From Thelephora terrestris (taxonomy: Eukaryota > Basidiomycota > Agaricomycetes > Thelephorales > Thelephoraceae), in contig WIUZ02000009.1 in the NCBI GenBank assembly GCA_015956445.1, positions 1-64,000 of the forward strand: a DNA stretch of 64,000 nt, read 5' to 3'. Made by a program: the position numbers and the translations under genes. The notes beneath the pieces were generated by a model that had not been told where the DNA came from, did not search any database, and worked only from the letters and a program-made list of their open reading frames with translations. Below, one piece after another: positions 46,924 to 58,449 of this stretch (position 1 is its first letter; each line of letters begins with the position of its first letter).

Positions 46924-49663
46924 ATGTCCTCTCACGACACACCGACCACTCCTCCCCAAGACTCCAAGAAGGTGCAGGCTCACCTCGAGTCTCAACAAGC
47001 CACAAATCCGAACAGAGGTTCCAGTGCCACCGGCCAAAACCTCACGAGGGTACAGTGAGTTACGAAGCGCCCTCGATTCTCTGCGGGGTCTTGACTTTCT
47101 TTGTACAGAAAGGAAGGCGTCAAATCTGGAATATCGGTGGACATGAAACAAAAGAAGCAATGCGAGCTAAAGGACATGGTCCGGTTTCTCCTCGCCCTTT
47201 GCTGCCAGAGTGACTCCTCGACGACTCTCGATTCCGCTGATGGAACACTTTATAACGACTGTCTCAGAAGCGTAGAATCAATTGCAGGATCAAATGAGTT
47301 GAAGGAGAAATTGGAAAGCTAGTACGTGGTCCACTTCCAAATGAACGTCTCCGCGTTTGTGACCGTGTTCCGTAGCAAATCTCCATCGTTCACGCATGAG
47401 CGCCAGATGTATAAACCATTCACGGAAGTCATGAACTATGCGCTCGAACCCTTGTCCCGCATCGAAGTGGATGGGCTTCCTAAATTCAAGAGTCACATCG
47501 CATTCGTCCCGTGTGACAAGGGTGTAAAATCCGACTGCGACATATCGGGATCTTCCTTCAAACCCGACGTTGCGGTCATGTCGATCCAGGATGCTTACAA
47601 ACTTTACAAACTTGACGGGTCGGATGCGCCGGAACTCTCCAAACTCATCACCGAGATCTCAGTTAACGCACCCTCCGGCTCACCCAGCTGGAAGACCATA
47701 CTTTCAGCGATCGAAATTAAACGGGGAAGGGGTTCATCTAAGCACCAAGACCGTGCCACGCAGGACGTTGATGTACAATTCGATGAGGAACTGGGCGACT
47801 CCCAGCCTGTTGTGGCTTGTAAGTTTGATGCATTCCCCTGTGGCCATATGCTAATCACGTTGTACAGCAACGTCTTCAGTGTCCTATGTTTCATCTAAAC
47901 GGTCTGCAAGCATCGCAGAGATGGACACCAGTGCAATGTCTTCAAGCAGCAAGCGACCGCGTGTGAAAAAGTCTTCCCCCAAGGTGCCGACGCAAACTCT
48001 CACAGATCAAAATGGCATATATTCCGCACACAAATTCTCCGATTCGTTTTGGATCAGCCATGTAATCAACTTACTTGTTCAAGGTGAGCATGCGCCTAAC
48101 ACACAAGGTACCTCTCATTGACTTGCTTTGCAGATGATTGCCTGTGGGTCTCTTGGATTGACAGGGAAGGCCCAATTGTCTCGTCGGGCTGTCGTTTCTC
48201 CGAGGATATCTCCCTCACGCTCGTCTTACTCCTCGTCCTTCAGCGATTCGGACGCCGTCAGTGGGGATACATCCCTGAGCTCACCACAGAAGACCATTGC
48301 GTTTCGTTGCGCTCCATGGAGGCTGATGAGGCATCCGGCGAGGGCGAAGTCACGATCAACTTCCACCCAGAGGATAAGGTTCATTCCACCTGGGCGCTTC
48401 TTGGAAGAGCCACAACCGTTATTGGTGCGAAGGTCGAAGGTGATACCACCGGGGTTTCCCGGGGGCAAGATGCTCAAAAACTCAAGCCCAGTGTTGTGAG
48501 CAGCGAACAGCGCAACAAGTTGCGTGGCTACTACGAGGCCCGCGACGAGTATAGACGGGCTTACGCTGGGACTGTCAAATCGGCCAACATCGTCTTGAAG
48601 GTATCATGGCCAGAAACGACAAGGGTCGCCGAATGGGAAACGCTCAAGCTTGCTCGGACCTTTGGAGAGAACGACAAGTTCATCAAGGGTCACATCCCTG
48701 AGGTCAGGGGTGGGCAGGATTTTGACCGCTATTCCACCCACCATATCCGGCGTTTCTTGTGCTTTGACGAGAAACCTGGGACGCGAACCCTACGACTGAT
48801 TGCAATGGACCGTTTGTGGCCGATACACAACTTAGATGGGGAACAATTTTGGAAGGCATTTTGGGAGTGCGTTTTGTGTATGTGCTTTGTGCCATGTCTA
48901 CGAACCTCAACTAACGCCTTCACCCCCAGGCCATTACAGGCTGTGGGTGAACGGGATTCACCATGGCGATATCAGCCTTCACAACCTGATGTATGGCATC
49001 TCCAAGGCCGGAGACCCCTTGGGGATCATCATCGATTTTGACCTCGCCACCTGCGTCAACCACCCAACTACGAACAACGATCGCACCGGCACCATTCCAT
49101 TCATGGCTATCGACCTCCTTGACGGTGGGCTGGATACTCGTATTCCCCGATTGTATCGACACGACCTAGAATCTCTAAGCTGGGTCCTTGTCTATGTCAC
49201 TGTCTCCACGATACAGTACAAGGACAACACTATCGATGCCCCTGCACCCCAGCGCGCCAAGAAATGGTTCACAGGTGTTGATCGTCTTGCTCGCGAGGCA
49301 CACGCTATGTCAAAGCTGCTTTTCCACTTGTACTATGGAAAAGAGGGTGCCCGCGTTTTTGGCCTTTATCGTCGTTACATCGGCGTCACTCAAAAGATTA
49401 CTCGATACTGGAGCGACTTCCATACGTCTCGGAAGGTGTCCAAGGAGGAGCCCGAGGTGTTGTCTTGGGGGCCCGAATGGGAGCCGGTTCTTGAAGCACA
49501 GGTTTCCGTGAAAGCAGAAGTTGATGACCCAGCGGGTTCATTGGGGTCATTCGTCAAAGAGGTGGCCAACTTGTTGGGAGAAGCTGATGTTGAGTTCGCC
49601 CGGGTCAAAGGTGATCTTCTGGAAGCGATTGAAATCCCTCCTGTCAAGGGTAGTGCTGTGTAG
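46924..49663 (+). CDS. FunK1-type fungal protein kinase
   Basis: The start gives MSSHDTPTTPPQDSKK. Exons continue with NELKEKLES, then after an intron (about 47324-47371) FTHERQMYKPFTEVMNYAL, SSFKPDVAVMS and WKTILSAIEIKRG, the usual N-terminal region of FunK1 proteins. A basic linker (SSSKRPRVKKSSPK) may be a nuclear signal. The kinase part has LVLLLVLQRFGRRQWGY, NIVLKVSWPETTR (ATP lysine), then after an intron (about 48871-48930) HHGDISLHNLMY with catalytic Asp, IIDFDLAT in place of DFG, and RTGTIPFMAIDLL. The C-terminal lobe has HDLESLSWVLVYV. Family knowledge: FunK1 kinases are expanded in mushroom-forming fungi and linked to multicellular development. The gene reads as intact. Confidence 0.87.
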
Positions 49664-50592
49664 TCTCATACCTCGACTTGGATCACTCTACGCACTGAGA
49701 TACCCTATGTAGCCTTATATACGACGGAACGGTTTGGAACAATCAGATAAAGCATGAATCAAATGGGCCGAGTTATTTGCCGGGACTCATCATCGGAAGC
49801 CTCGCCGAACGCCTCATAGTCATAGGAGATCAATATAACTATATCGTTTCATTTCAAAAGACGGTCGTTGGTCAGACTAGGGAAAGTTAGAGAAATCGGT
49901 CAGTTACTTATGAGTGTAGGCAGTTGCTCGGACACATCGAAAGGCACGAACTTCCAGGACAGCGCCGGATAGTTGGCCATTTCCAACGGGCTGGTCGATT
50001 TAAGCTTCTCCGGCTATCCGCGTTGCAGATTGACTGGGTCATACTTATTGAAAAGGCTTGAGAGTTTTTGCCACTCCCTCGACCGAGCCATTTTTCCTGA
50101 GTCTGTAGCGAACTGATTTCATACGTGTGTCATCCGTTGGTTTCCCGGTGTAAGGTCAGCCAGCCCGGCTGCAGGAGTCATGGAGGTTCCCCACCTGGTT
50201 GGAGGAACAAGCCGCAATATAGCCCCGTTATGATATTATTATCATTTTCAAAATTTCATCGTATCAAGCCGACCCACTTCGTTCCGGTCCGCTCTCACTT
50301 TATGCAATTCGCCTTCTTGTCGCGGTGGGCCTTTTTCCGGCACGGTCTCTCACCACCTTTGTGTTCGACATCACTAGTCTCTAAGTCCTGGACACGCACA
50401 TCTTGTTCGTCTTTTGTCCTCGTTTGATATAATATGCAGTTGGTAGTTTCTCAGCGGCCACGCTTCCACTTCGTGTAAGGCTCAACCCCACCTATCCGCT
50501 CGCTCTCTAGCTCTAAACTCGCTCACTAGCACATCTTGTGTTCTCAACTCTCGTTCGCTCACAGACCCGGCTCGATAAGCTCTAGCGCTGTG
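49664..50592. other. Stretch without a recognised gene
   Basis: About 930 bases after the FunK1 gene. One plus-strand frame (50125-50427) has no motif. The right part holds the promoter of kinase copy 3. Confidence 0.4.
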
Positions 50593-51851
50593 ATGGCGGA
50601 CGGTTATCTTACTTTCACTGCGCCCACCGATGATCGGACAATGATGCCGAGTGCCGATACCCAGAATCACCAACCGTCGCCCCGTCAAACCGAGGAACCC
50701 GAGACGCTGGATAGCCATTCGGTCGAAAGGAACCAGCTACCCCCTGTCAGAAGTCTGAACGGAGAAGTTGGGAAACTTGGACAAATACCCTTTGATGGGG
50801 GGCCGCACGGTGCAGTCTGGTTAGGTCTGTGGGGGAAAGGAGGCGGGGAGAAGTATAGCGAAGAGGGAGTTGGCGAGGTAGGATAAAGGGGTGGATGGGG
50901 AGATAGCAGGTGTCAAAAAAGTCAGGCTCGATCTCACCACTTCTATCCCGCTGATGTACCCCCTTGTCAGGTAGCATTGAAAGTATATGAGCCCTGGATA
51001 AAGGAGCGGTCAAAGAGGATGCGTCAGGTTTTATTCCCGCTCGCCGTCGCTGTGGTACTTGTTCATATCTCGTCAGAAACTCGAACATGAGCTTCTTCCC
51101 CGCTGAGCAGAACTACATCACGAAAACCTCCTGCCGTTCAACCTATGGTGTGTTTGTTCCCCGAACTGTACTCCAAAAGATCCTCATGATCGCATAAGGA
51201 TAGTCACGGATGTTGGATCAAGCTTTTACACGGTGAGTGGGCAATCGCGGGTGGGAAAACGCGGGGTAGTTCAAGCTTGACATCTTACTATACCAGACTT
51301 TCCACGGTTTGCTGATGACAGTCAAATGCGTGAGTTTCTGGCGGCATTCGCTTAACATCGATTGACTAAAGGCGCCTAGAGCAATGTACCTGTCACTCAG
51401 GAGGTAAACTCCTTATCCTTATCCTGCGAACGGGAGTTGACCATGCAGCGACAAAGGTGAACCGCAGTTCTGTGACTTTGGAATAGCAGCGGTCGTGGAA
51501 GAAGCTAACGGGAGCAAGAATGCGTCGTTCGAGGAAATGGTTCGGTGTGCGGCCCCGGAGCTCATCGAAGACAGCGACTGCACCCCAACGGTGTCTTGCG
51601 ACACATACTCATTCGTGACGTTGATACTCGAATGCGTCACGGAAGACGTGCCGTTCCCCAACATCACCCGCAACGCCGTGGTTCTCCACGCGAGAACCAC
51701 CAAGGGGCCGCTTCCCCCTCGACCGGAGGAGTTGCATGGGGAGAAATGGGTCTCGGACGGTTTATGGAACCTTATGGGGCGTTGTTGGTCTCACAACCCT
51801 GACCAGCCTACAATGGAAGAAATCCACTGTTTTTTCTTGGAGCAGACTTGA
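50593..51851 (+). pseudogene. TKL-type protein kinase copy 3, reduced
   Basis: It shares with copies 1 and 2 the linker and N-lobe start: QNHQPSPRQTEEPE, NQLPPVRSLNGEVG and IPFDGG. VALKV with the ATP lysine is at about 50973. The part from helix C to the activation loop is poorly preserved, and I could not follow a clean reading frame through it. FCDFGIAAVVEEANG (about 51465), VRCAAPELIEDSD, SFVTLILECVTEDVPF and LMGRCWSHNPDQP follow to a stop at 51851. It lacks the N-terminal helical part. No VHG motif like that of the other two copies was found. It is probably a dying copy, separated from its sisters by the FunK1 gene. Confidence 0.6.
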
Positions 51852-52584
51852 CGCGATGGTGTATCTAAGATTTTCGTTGACAAATATTCGGCTCAACATT
51901 AGCTTTTCAGGGCTTTGCCGAGGCTGCTTAACGCCAAAACAAATTCTTACCTGTGTGAAGTAGATGCGCTACGTTGGAAGATTACTATAGGCTAGGAGGC
52001 ATGTCACCGAACACGGCCGCGACTGCATACGCTTTGATAAACAGAGGCCGCACTTCTATGCACAGGCTATGACGAGACTTGGCGACATTTCCCCTCAAGA
52101 GTCCCGCTGAAGATAGGTGGTTCTTTCGAAACCGTCTCATAGTCGTCTCATGTGCGTGCCTCGCTACTCCAAAACTCGCTAACGTCTGTGACTTGATCAA
52201 TCCACGGTTGAATTGATGCATCGGATTTGACGCGATCGTCCTCGTGTCCAACATCAGCAAAATCGCCTCAGCGTCTACTCGGGTACCAGCTTTGTGAAAC
52301 CGGTTCGTAGGATATCGCGTACTTCAACAGGTTTTGGTTCCCAACATCTCCCGTTTCCCACGAACCGCACTAGTTTCGTTAGTAAGCGCGATTGCGTAAA
52401 AATTCTGAAGGCCCCTAAGCGATTTTGATGGGTGATATAAAAGCAATCACATCATCACAACCAAGCGCGTGAGATTCGTGAAAACAATCCACGGCTGGTT
52501 CCCATTTTGCAGAAAACCCATCGCCACAAATTGGGAAGAGCAAAAAGTTGTAGATTGTTTGGGAGGGAGGGTACAAAGTAGTAA
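51852..52584. other. Stretch without a recognised gene
   Basis: About 730 bases. A minus-strand frame at 51985-52260 shows no motif. It is likely the 3' flank of the truncated transposase at 52585. Confidence 0.4.
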
Positions 52585-52869
52585 CTAAATAGCCAAGCTA
52601 TCTCTCATATAGAAAAAGTCCTCCTTGTCGAAATAGTGGTTGAGATAGAAGTCACGAGAGGCGTTGAAACTTGTTTGGGAAGTGAGATTGGGGTCAGCTT
52701 TCGCACCAAACTTGGGAACCAACTGAACAGGTTGACGAAGGCGATACAAGGGGATGACAGCACCCATTGGCAATCCGTCACTCCTACATGCCCGGCGTAG
52801 GATATACATTCCCCAAATCAGGTCGGGGGCCAACCTTTGGCCCCTAGGGAGATCAGCTTGAGGAACCAT
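52585..52869 (-). pseudogene. C-terminal end of a KDZ/Plavaka-related transposase
   Basis: The 94-residue frame has LIWGMYILRRACRSDG, PMGAVIPLYRLRQPV, QLVPKFGAKADPNLTSQTSF and FYLNHYFDKEDFF. This pattern is the C-terminal end of agaricomycete transposon proteins of the DUF6830 kind, as I recall the family. Everything upstream is missing: unit C begins directly next to it at 52872, so the gene was cut by that insertion. The apparent start Met is at the junction and not real. Confidence 0.6.
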
Positions 52870-53356
52870 GTTGTCAGGGCCACTCTTCGCCCTTCAGGTA
52901 CCAGTGCTGTTGGTGAGTCGCAACTCCAACCAACAAGAGACAATGGGGCAAAGGGGGAACGACTTCCCTATATCCACCCAAAGTCTACGTGGTCCAAAAC
53001 GCGATGGACGAGTGTTCTCCGGTAGGTTGTCCGAATTCACAGCAGGAGTGCCGAGCCTCTATCCGATAAATCCCTATCTTCTTCTGAGGGCAGATATAAG
53101 AGCCCGAGGATGGCGCCTCAAACTGGTGCTTGATCAAGAGAGCGACGAGGAACTCCTTTTCGTAAGCGTGTTTGCCAATTCCTGATACAAGGCCAAGAGA
53201 GAGAGGAGAGCGAACATGTTCAAAGAGGTACTCAATAAGCTCTTCAGTGGCCTACAGCAAATACACCAATGCTGCAAGGAGAAGAGGACTTCCCGAGATA
53301 TCAAAGATGGGGAGTCCTCAGCTACTCTACTGGTACCTATATAGGAGAGCGGCCGG

Positions 53357-54728
53357 TGTTGGACATGAGAACAACCATGTCATTATTTATGATAATTCAC
53401 CACAACAAGATAAGATTAGATAAGATAAGGACAAGAATCTCATGGAAAGTTACAGAATGTTACAGAAAGTTCAGGAACATCCTAGAATGCGCCGGAACAT
53501 CCTGGAACTTGCCAGAATGTTCTAGAAGGTGACGGAACATCACACCCCATGTGACACCGGTCACGCTTTTGTGACATTTTGTCACACTTGTGACGTCTGT
53601 CACTCCATTAATTACCATAGAATACAGTAGAAGGCCATAGAACGTTCTAGAATAATCTCACATGAAAAAGTATATAAAGAACTCACCCCCAGTTCTAAGG
53701 AAAGGCAACTCACCCATAACCTTTTACCCCTCTCTCTCTCTACCCAACAGCTGTTGGCCACTGGCCAGTAGTTGTCCCCTCTATCCCCTCTTCTCTCTAT
53801 AACTCACCCTCTTTTACTCTACCCCTTTTCACCAAGACCCTTACCTTGCCTCACCTCCTTAGGCCTGAGTGGTTGAGTGATTTTCAGTAATCACATACCA
53901 TTTTGAGCCCCACCTCTGTGTGAATAAGTTCTAAGTTTGGACTTCTGAATAAGCTTAGTACACTTGACTCTGTGACGTAGCAATATCCTTATCTCTGTTA
54001 GTGCTGAAGGCAGACCCTTCAGGCAGAGAGTATTCTACCTCAGACTAGTGACTGACTAGGTGACAGACAGATTTAGTAATAGTACCACATTGGTATCCAA
54101 CGTATCAGTATCTCAGACATATCAAGAAGTTTATCTTATCAAGACAGGTTCTCAAGTTTCAGCAGTATCAAGTTATCAGACGTATCTCAGCAGCATTTGG
54201 ACGTACCTCAGCAGTATATTGACAGATCATCAAAACTACTCAGACATATCAGCACAGCCTCAGAAGTATTAACACAGCCACAGCACAGCCACTTACACAG
54301 CCACAGTGCACAGCATTCTACACAGCCTTCTTCACAGCCTCATACACAGCCTCGATCGTATCAGTTTCACACATCATTATCTCCATTCCCAATCATCAGC
54401 GTAGATCAGGAACCCCATTCTTATCAAGATCAGCAACCCCCTTTACATTCTTACTAGGTGTTTGGACCAGGGAATATACGTGCAGTAGTGATAAAGGTTA
54501 CTGAACCCCTCTGAACACATCTGAAGGACCTACAACCTCCTTCAGCGAACTCATCAGGACAAGGAGCCGGAAAGTACGAAACCCCGCCCACCCTGTGGAG
54601 TTGTTAGTCGGGATAACTGACTTCTCAACCAGCCTACTTAGTTGTTAACGCTTAGCTTCTAAGTAAACCAAGAAGGACTAGTAAGAGTTCTTATAGACCT
54701 CTTCACTACAACCTCAGCCAACTCGACA
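53357..54728 (+). repeat. Solo LTR-like insertion in unit C
   Basis: Unit A has no counterpart of these 1372 bases. The insertion starts TGTTGGACATGAG and ends CCAACTCGACA (TG...CA), with CCGG on both sides (53353-53356 and 54729-54732). It holds a TATA box (AGTATATAAAGAAC, about 53669) and a CAGCCTCA-type repeat at about 54250-54360. The ends look like an LTR of another, perhaps copia-like, family; no internal region remains. Confidence 0.7.
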
Positions 54729-55170
54729 CCGGGACAGAGATAACCCTATCTAATAATAACTCGGAGCAAAGAAGGGCCGAGAGTAAGCTAGAACAGTAAG
54801 TGGCCCAGAGCATAGAATAGAAATAACCAAGGAATGACTAATGGGTCAGGGTTCGTGTGAAAGCAAGAAAGGGGTCATGACGTCGTGTGGGAAAGGAATG
54901 ACAAAGAACAATATCACATGCGAAGACTGACCAATAAAGGGACGACGCGTCAGCTCGTCCGATCGGGACAACAAAAGACTGAGTGGGGCTTGAATGTCGA
55001 GACGAATGTATGGGGAGTCTGGACCGGTGAAACGATGGGCCGATCCAATGGCGAATAGGGCGCGAGCGCTGTCAATGGTCGGATAAAGTGTAGCGCGAAC
55101 AGGCCGTTGGATCCATCAAACTCCCTTCTTCCTAAATCAACATTCCCACCAACCAACTACTCATCCTACC

Positions 55171-55343
55171 ATGCCCATGATCTCCGATCGTGTCTTCCGT
55201 GCTGAGAACAGCACTGCCACCATCGAGTCTGCGGATCCTTGATCCGTACAGAACAAAGGATACTTCCTTCCAAACGCCAGTGTGGTGTATCCCAGCTATC
55301 GAGAGGCGCGTTGTCACGCGCACACCGTTTGTTGGCGTTTGTC
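55171..55343 (+). pseudogene. First exon of the unit C coiled-coil gene
   Basis: It matches exon 1 of the unit A gene (16084-16218), beginning MPMISDRVFRAENS. The copy is broken at least once and is cut off in its first intron by fold-back element 2. The 3' exons are absent from this place. Confidence 0.7.
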
Positions 55344-55365
55344 GAGCCCATTCAGCTACTTTTTC

Positions 55366-56634
55366 CCCATGACCCATGGACCGTACGGCGTGACAAAATC
55401 CCATGACCCATGGGCCATACGTCGCCGTACGACAGGTACAAATCCCCATCACCCATGGACCGTACGATGGTGTGTGGGCCCCATGACCCATGGGTTGTAC
55501 GGTGCTGTATGACAGTATGGCCTGTCCATGACCCATGGGTTGTACGATGCCGTACGGTGGTATGCCCTACCCATGACCCATGGAGCGTACGGCGCCGTAC
55601 GGTGGTATGCCCTGCCCATGACCCATGGAGCGTACGGTGCTGTATGGTGGTATGCCCTACCCATGACCCATGGACCGTACGACACCGTACGACAGTATGC
55701 CCTGCCCATGACCCATGGGTCGTACGGCGCCGTACGACAGTATGTCCTGCCCATGACCCATGGAGCGTACGGCGCCGTACGGTGGTATGTCCTGCCCATG
55801 ACCCATGGAGCGTACGGCGCCGTACGGTGGTATGCCCTGCCCATGACCCATGGAGCGTACGGCGCCGTACGGTGGTATGCCCTACCCATGACCCATGGAG
55901 CGTACGGCGCTGTACGACAGTATGCCCTGCCCATGACCCATGGAGCGTACGACGCCGTACGGTGGTATGCCCTGCCCATGACCCATGGGTCATACAGCGC
56001 CGTACGGTGGTATGCCCTGCCCATGACCCATGGGTCGTACGGCGCCGTACGGGGGTTTGCCCTACCCATGACCCATGGGTCGTACGGTGCCGTACGGGGG
56101 TTTGCCCTACCCATGACCCATGGAGCGTACGGCGCCGTACGGTGGTAAGCCCTACCCATGACCCATGGACCGTACGACACCGTACGACAGTATGCCCTGC
56201 CCATGACCCATGGGTCGTACGGCGCCGTATGGGGGTTTGCCCTACCCATGACCCATGGAGCGTACGGCGCCGTATGACAGTATGCCCTGCCCATGACCCA
56301 TGGAGCGTACGACGCCGTACGGTGGTATGCCCTGCCCATGACCCATGGGTCATACGGCGCTGTACGGTGGTATGCCCTACCCATGACCCATGGGTCGTAC
56401 GGCGCCGTACAGTGGTATGCCCTACCCATGACCCATGGGTCGTACGGCGCCGTACAGTGGTATGCCCTGCCCATGACCCATGGACCGTATGGCGCTGTAC
56501 AGTGGAATGCCTTGCCCATGACCCATGGGTTGTACGGTGCTGTATGGTGGTATGCCCTATCCATGACCCATGGAGCGTACGGCGCCGTACAGTGGAATGC
56601 CTTGCCCATGGCCCATGTATTGTACAGTGCCGTA
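55366..56634 (+). repeat. 45-bp palindromic tandem array, left arm of fold-back 2
   Basis: About 28 units. Each has CCCATGACCCATGG (inverted stem CCATG...CATGG), then GTACGGCGCCGTAC (a perfect 14-base palindrome) and GGTATGCCCTG. The unit is 15 codons long and has no stop on several frames of both strands, so frames of over 330 codons run on each strand. They repeat one 15-residue peptide (MTHGAYGAVRWYALP type) and are not taken as genes. Confidence 0.9.
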
Positions 56635-56915
56635 CGGTGGATTACCTTGAAAAAAAAATTTAATGGATTACCTAATAAGGAACTATATGATGGATTACCT
56701 AAAAAAGAAATATTTGATGAATTACCTAAAAAGGAAATATTTGATTGATTACCTAAAAAGAAAATATTTGATGCATTACCTAAAAAGGAAAGATTTGATG
56801 AATTACCTAAAAAGGAAATATTTGATGGATTACCTATAAAAAAAAATTTGCTTGACTGCCTAAAAGAGAAATAGTTGATGGATTACCTAAAAAGGAAATA
56901 TCTGATTGATTCTGG
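56635..56915 (+). repeat. AT-rich tandem repeat, left arm of fold-back 2
   Basis: About ten copies of a 25-30 base unit of the form GATTACCTAAAAAGGAAATA followed by TTTGAT, with small length changes. The same array is inverted at 58195-58440. Confidence 0.85.
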
Positions 56916-58194
56916 AAAATAGCAACATCCTAACCTAACCTCAAGGCACTGCCAGATCAGGAATCCATTCACCTCTTGCATTAGTTTTCTGTTTGTAGTC
57001 CTGACTAACCCAAAGTGATCAAGCTAACATCATCCAATCTAACCTAACCTAACCTAACCTAACCTAACCTAACCTAACCTAACCTAACCTAACCTAACCT
57101 AACCTAACCTGAAACAGCCAATCTAACCCATTTCACCCTAACCTAACCTGCAGTGGTCTATCCAACCTGACTATAGCTTTGCTTAAGCTGACCCATGACA
57201 AACAAGTCCTAACTTAAACGTGACCTTGCCTAGCACACCAACATGTAACATGGGTTACAGGAATGCAGTGCAAAGTGCATACCCCTTGGGGGACCTCCAC
57301 TTGTATTTAGCCATAAGCTGGCTATCACTTGAACACACCTACTAACCTGGACCTACCAGTTGGTGGACCTGCAAGCCAAAAGGTCCTTGGACTGGTATTC
57401 CATAAAAGATCCTGCCACTCAATTACCACCAACCACATTCACAAAACATCTCTTGCCCAGGCCAAAACTCAGCAACAACTCAAATTTACCTACCTGAACA
57501 GACCCAGAATCCAGCTGGGTGTGTTCCTCCACATTACAGGCCCACAGACCTATAGACTTATGAATTAATGAGTCCAATGGGTCATAGGTTCAGCCAGGTG
57601 GATTGGCTTTATTTGTCATCAAGTTAATATCTGGTACAAGAGAGGTGAATATGGTTGGGTGGCAGGCACAGCTTATGGAATATAGTCCATGGACCTGTTG
57701 GCTTGCAGGTCTACCAACTGGTAGGTCCAGCTTAGTAGGTGTGTTCAAGTGATAGCCAGCTTATGGCTAAATACAGGTGGAGGTCCCCCAAGGGGTATGC
57801 ACTTTGCACTGCATTCCTGTAACCCATGTTACATGTTGGTGTGCTAGGCAAGGTCAAGTTTAAGTTAGGACTTGTTTGCCATGGGTCAGCTTAGGCAAAG
57901 CTATAGTCAGGTTGGATAGACCACTGCAGGTTAGGTTAGGTTGAAATGGGTTAGATTGGCTATTTCAGGTGGGTTGGGTTAGGTTAGGTTAGGTTAGGTG
58001 AGGGTTAGGTTAGGGTTAGGTTAGGGTTAGGTTAGGTTAGGGTTAGGTTAGGTTAGGTTAGGTTAGATTGGATGATGTTAGCTTAACCACTTTGGGTTAG
58101 TCAGGACTACAAACAGAAAACTAATGCAAGAGGTGAATGGATTCCTGATCTGGCAGTGCCTTGAGGTTAGGTTAGGATGTTGCTATTTTCCAGA
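56916..58194. repeat. Central inverted repeat and loop of fold-back 2, with telomere-like repeats
   Basis: The left arm has a perfect CCTAA pentamer run at about 57037-57110. The right arm at about 57967-58070 mixes GGTTA pentamers with TTAGGG hexamers. The flanking unique sequences (for instance GGGGGACCTCCAC at 57288 and its inverse at 57780) pair over several hundred bases. The arms lose similarity beyond about 57400 and 57660. No gene is seen. Confidence 0.82.
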
Positions 58195-58449
58195 ATCAAT
58201 CAGATATTTCCTTTTTAGGTAATCCATCAACTATTTCTCTTTTAGGCAGTCAAGCAAATTTTTCTTTTTAGGTAATCCATCAAATATTTCTTTTTTGGGG
58301 AGATCCATCAAATCTTTCCTTTTTAGGTAATTCATCAAATATTTCCTTTTTAGGTAATCCATCATATAGTTCCTTATTAGGTAATCCATCATATAGTTCC
58401 TTATTAGGTAATCCATTAAATATTCTTTTTGAGGTAATCCACCGTATGG
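58195..58449 (-). repeat. AT-rich tandem repeat, right arm of fold-back 2
   Basis: Inverted copy of the 56635-56915 array, of the form AGGTAATCCATCAAATATTT. Confidence 0.85.

Larger units (their letters stand above)
52872..55343 (+). mobile_element. Unit C: relative of unit A, 5' part only
   Basis: It begins TGTCAGGGCCACTCTTCG, exactly like unit A, and follows unit A closely from 52872 to 53356 and again from 54729 to about 55320. A solo LTR lies between these pieces. The right part stops at fold-back element 2 (55344) and its own right end was not found. The left end cuts a transposase gene. Confidence 0.75.

Noticed and set aside
54197-54457. Gln/Ser-rich small protein gene
   Set aside because: The frame is a CAGCC-type simple repeat inside a solo LTR-like insertion.
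57037-57110. A true chromosome end
   Set aside because: The telomere-like runs are internal, short, mirrored in both arms and flanked by single-copy sequence.
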